Shown here: positions 61,234-64,000 of the stretch, in pieces
Position numbering within the stretch: the stretch's first letter is position 1
How the letters are laid out: each line of letters starts with the position of its first letter
Assembly (NCBI GenBank): GCA_903917345.1
Contig: CAIXAE010000023.1
Coordinates: forward strand, 1 to 64,000
DNA: 64,000 bases
Source: an uncultured Methylococcaceae bacterium
Lineage (GTDB): Bacteria; Pseudomonadota; Gammaproteobacteria; Methylococcales; Methylomonadaceae
Reading direction: 5' to 3'
Made by a program: the position numbers and the translations under genes
The notes under the pieces: generated by a model
Databases searched by the model: none
Told to the model about the DNA's origin: nothing
The model's input: only the letters and a program-made list of their open reading frames with translations

Positions 61234-63117
61234 ATGTTAAATTTTAAAAATATTGCCTTGCGTCGCGGCGTTAGGGTGCTGTTTTCTAACTCGTCTTTTA
61301 CTATTCACAAAGGTCAAAAAGTTGGATTTACGGGCGCCAATGGCGCTGGAAAATCTAGTTTATTTGCGCTTGTTAAAAATGAAATGCATTTAGATGAAGG
61401 TGATTTTTCTATGCCGCCTAATCTTGAGATTGCTCATGTGGCACAAGAAACTCCAGCCGTTGCTTGTTCTGCAATCGATTACGTTATTGATGGTGATCGA
61501 GAATATCGTCGTTTACAAGAGCAATTAAGACAAGCTGAGTTGGTGGATGATGGTTTAAAACAAGCTGAATATCATGCGGCATTAGATATTATTGGTGGCT
61601 ATACAGCACAAGCGCGTGCTTCACGTTTGATGAATGGCTTGGGGTTTAGTGCTGAACAAGAACATAACACAGTGGCGTCATTTTCGGGTGGTTGGAGAAT
61701 GCGACTTAATTTAGCACAAGCGTTAATGTGCCGATCTGATGTGCTTTTATTGGATGAGCCAACTAACCATTTAGATTTAGATGCTGTCATTTGGTTACAA
61801 GACTGGTTATGTAAGTACCCCGGTACATTAATGTTGATATCACATGATAGGGATTTTCTAGATACTATTACTGATCATATTGTGCATATAGAGCAGGGAA
61901 AAGCAGAGATTTATACGGGTAATTATTCAGCTTTTGAGCGTATGCGTGCAGAAAAGTTAGCCCAACAGCAATCTGCTTATTTAAAACAACAGCGTGAAAT
62001 GGCGCATATTCAAAGCTTTGTTGATCGTTTTAAAGCTCAAGCAACTAAAGCTAGGCAGGCTCAAAGTCGAATTAAGGCGCTTGAGAGGATGGAGTTAATT
62101 GCAATGGCGCATGTGGATTCCCCCTTTGATTTTAGTTTTGCTAAGCCAGATAAGATGCCCAATCCTCTGTTGTCGTTAGATAAAACAGATATTGGATATG
62201 GTTCAACGTGCATACTTAAAAGTGCTGGGTTATCTATTTCTCCAGGTGATCGTATAGGATTGTTAGGCCCTAATGGTGCAGGCAAGTCGAGTTTAATTAA
62301 AGTATTAGCGGGTGATATGCAGCCTTTGTCAGGGATGAGATATGAGGCCGAAGCATTAAAGATAGGGTATTTTGCCCAGCATCAATTAGAGCAATTACAG
62401 CTTGATGAAACACCTTTATGGCATTTACAAAAACTGGATAAACAAGCCACAGAGAAAGATCTACGAAACTTTTTAGGGGGTTTTGATTTTCAGGGGGATA
62501 AAGTATTAGAGCCCGTTAGGCCCTTTTCAGGTGGGGAAAAAGCCCGTCTAGTTTTGGCACTATTGGTCTATCAAAATCCTAATTTACTTTTATTAGATGA
62601 GCCAACTAACCATTTAGATTTGGAGATGCGGCATGCTTTAAGTGTCGCTTTGCAAGATTATCAAGGTGCTATTGTGGTGGTTTCACATGACCGTCATTTA
62701 TTACGCTCAGTGACGGATCAATTGTTGTTAGTATCGGGTGGAAAAGTGCAGTCGTTTGATGGGGATTTAGACGACTATCGTCTGTGGTTAGCTGAACAAA
62801 AAAAAGCCGAAGATAAAGGCGCAGATGAAGTGGTTACCACTATCTCTAAAAAGGATCAGCGTAAATTAGATGCTGAGCGTAGGCAAAGAAACAAACCATT
62901 ATATGATACGCTTAAAAAGGCCGAATTAGCGGTTGAAAAACATCATAACGAACAGCGTCAATTAGAGCAGCAATTGGCAGATCCTGATATTTATCTTGAA
63001 TCCTCTAAAGCTATTTTGAAACAGGTGTTAGATAAAAAAGTTCAAGTTGATAAGGCTTTAGAAGAGGCTGAAACAGCTTGGATGTTAGCGGAAGAAGCTG
63101 TTGAAAATGCACACTAG
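61234..63117 (+). CDS. yheS: ABC-F family ATPase (YheS/Uup-like)
   Basis: Two ABC domains: GANGAGKSSLFAL, LLLDEPTNHLDLDAVIWLQDWL, GPNGAGKSSLIKVLAGD, LLLDEPTNHLDLEMRHAL. Confidence 0.92.
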   Translation: MLNFKNIALRRGVRVLFSNSSFTIHKGQKVGFTGANGAGKSSLFALVKNEMHLDEGDFSMPPNLEIAHVAQETPAVACSAIDYVIDGDREYRRLQEQLRQAELVDDGLKQAEYHAALDIIGGYTAQARASRLMNGLGFSAEQEHNTVASFSGGWRMRLNLAQALMCRSDVLLLDEPTNHLDLDAVIWLQDWLCKYPGTLMLISHDRDFLDTITDHIVHIEQGKAEIYTGNYSAFERMRAEKLAQQQSAYLKQQREMAHIQSFVDRFKAQATKARQAQSRIKALERMELIAMAHVDSPFDFSFAKPDKMPNPLLSLDKTDIGYGSTCILKSAGLSISPGDRIGLLGPNGAGKSSLIKVLAGDMQPLSGMRYEAEALKIGYFAQHQLEQLQLDETPLWHLQKLDKQATEKDLRNFLGGFDFQGDKVLEPVRPFSGGEKARLVLALLVYQNPNLLLLDEPTNHLDLEMRHALSVALQDYQGAIVVVSHDRHLLRSVTDQLLLVSGGKVQSFDGDLDDYRLWLAEQKKAEDKGADEVVTTISKKDQRKLDAERRQRNKPLYDTLKKAELAVEKHHNEQRQLEQQLADPDIYLESSKAILKQVLDKKVQVDKALEEAETAWMLAEEAVENAH

Positions 63118-63118
63118 C

Positions 63119-63631
63119 TTATAAGCAATCTCCATATTCCATGACTAAAAGCCGGCAATCAAAAAGTGTGTTCGGATATTGTGTGCTGATAATAAAACGT
63201 AAGATATAGTCTAAAAACAAATAAATAGTTAAGGTCCTAGCGGCAGCGCTATAGATTTTATAATGCGTGTGTTGTGAGCATCGCCAAACTGAATTTGTCC
63301 ACCATACAATTGGAAGTAGTAGCATGCCGTGGACAGTTTTCCAGCTTGCAATGGTATAAGTCACATTTAATACCCGGTAATCAATATAGAATAAAATAAT
63401 ATTAACGAGTAAGAAAAAAGGCCAAAATGCTTGCCACAATAGGGCTTTTCCTAGCCATGCGGAACGTAAAGTTTCATATATGTTTATGTCGGGTTGTTTG
63501 CTCCAGTTTTTAGTAACGCCAGGAGTATAGAAGTATACGAGAAAGTATAAAGCGATTAAAAAGATACTGGCTTCAACTATCGAAAATAGGTGAGTGTAGG
63601 TAAAAATAATGGGGAATGTATTGATAAACAT
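63119..63631 (-). CDS. Hypothetical multi-pass membrane protein
   Basis: 170 aa with several hydrophobic segments. Confidence 0.6.
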   Translation of the reverse strand: MFINTFPIIFTYTHLFSIVEASIFLIALYFLVYFYTPGVTKNWSKQPDINIYETLRSAWLGKALLWQAFWPFFLLVNIILFYIDYRVLNVTYTIASWKTVHGMLLLPIVWWTNSVWRCSQHTHYKIYSAAARTLTIYLFLDYILRFIISTQYPNTLFDCRLLVMEYGDCL

Positions 63632-63713
63632 GTCAGCAACTCTTTAAATTTAATAATATATCGCCTAAGAACAGTCTACATAATTCTAACAAAACACGCC
63701 ACACCTCTCGATA

Positions 63714-64000
63714 ATGATTCATCAATATACGCATACACTATATATCTATGTGGCATTGCCTTGTGAAGCTAAGCCTTTAGTTGAGTACTTTAACTTGAAG
63801 AAACAGTTGGCAATTAAGCCATTCGATGTTTATTTAAATAAAGATATTTGCTTAACTGTAACAGGTTTAGGGAAGAGCGCAATGGCGGCGGGAGTTGCTT
63901 ATACACAGGCTTTATTGAGTTCAAATAAGCCAGTATTTTTACTTAATTTAGGGGTTGCTGGGCATCATAGTTTTGCTTTAGGTGATTTGTATTTAATAAC
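63714..64000 (+). CDS. Phosphorylase/nucleosidase-superfamily protein, N-terminal fragment running off the window
   Basis: MIHQYTHTLYIYVALPCEAKPLVEYFN...LTVTGLGKSAMAAGVAYTQALL...FLLNLGVAGHHSFALGDLYLI. Confidence 0.65.
   Translation, partial: MIHQYTHTLYIYVALPCEAKPLVEYFNLKKQLAIKPFDVYLNKDICLTVTGLGKSAMAAGVAYTQALLSSNKPVFLLNLGVAGHHSFALGDLYLI

Overview
The window looks like chromosome from an AT-rich gammaproteobacterial (Methylococcales-type) methanotroph. Evidence: a complete pmoCAB operon, a formyltransferase/hydrolase operon (fhcBADC), and a ribulose monophosphate (RuMP) gene block (hxlA-hxlB-tkt-...-tal-fba). Housekeeping blocks include suf genes, sucCD, miaA-mutL, the yceD-rpmF-plsX-fab-acpP-fabF-pabC-mltG-tmk-holB-pilZ-tatD run, and purM-nnr-tsaE-amiC. 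Two loci stand out. (1) Two adjacent, apparently membrane-anchored, low-complexity proteins between tkt and tal carry 4 and 11 copies of a short motif [T/S]-G-V-x-K-Y-[L/V/M]-x-x-Q. This is a candidate multivalent scaffold linked to RuMP enzymes. (2) An accessory locus at about 15.1-23.3 kb combines an XRE regulator, a lipoprotein, a radical SAM/SPASM enzyme with a PqqD-like N-terminus, an unannotated 34-aa Cys-containing peptide followed by a strong terminator, a GT9-like protein, two 2OG-Fe(II) oxygenases (one interrupted by an in-frame TAA) and an ATM1-type ABC exporter. It is a candidate RiPP cluster. Two intergenic regions (about 14.8-15.05 kb and 60.37-60.58 kb) also carry degenerate ~21-bp tandem repeats with mini-palindromes whose arms appear to covary. 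All calls come from reading the sequence; no database search was run.
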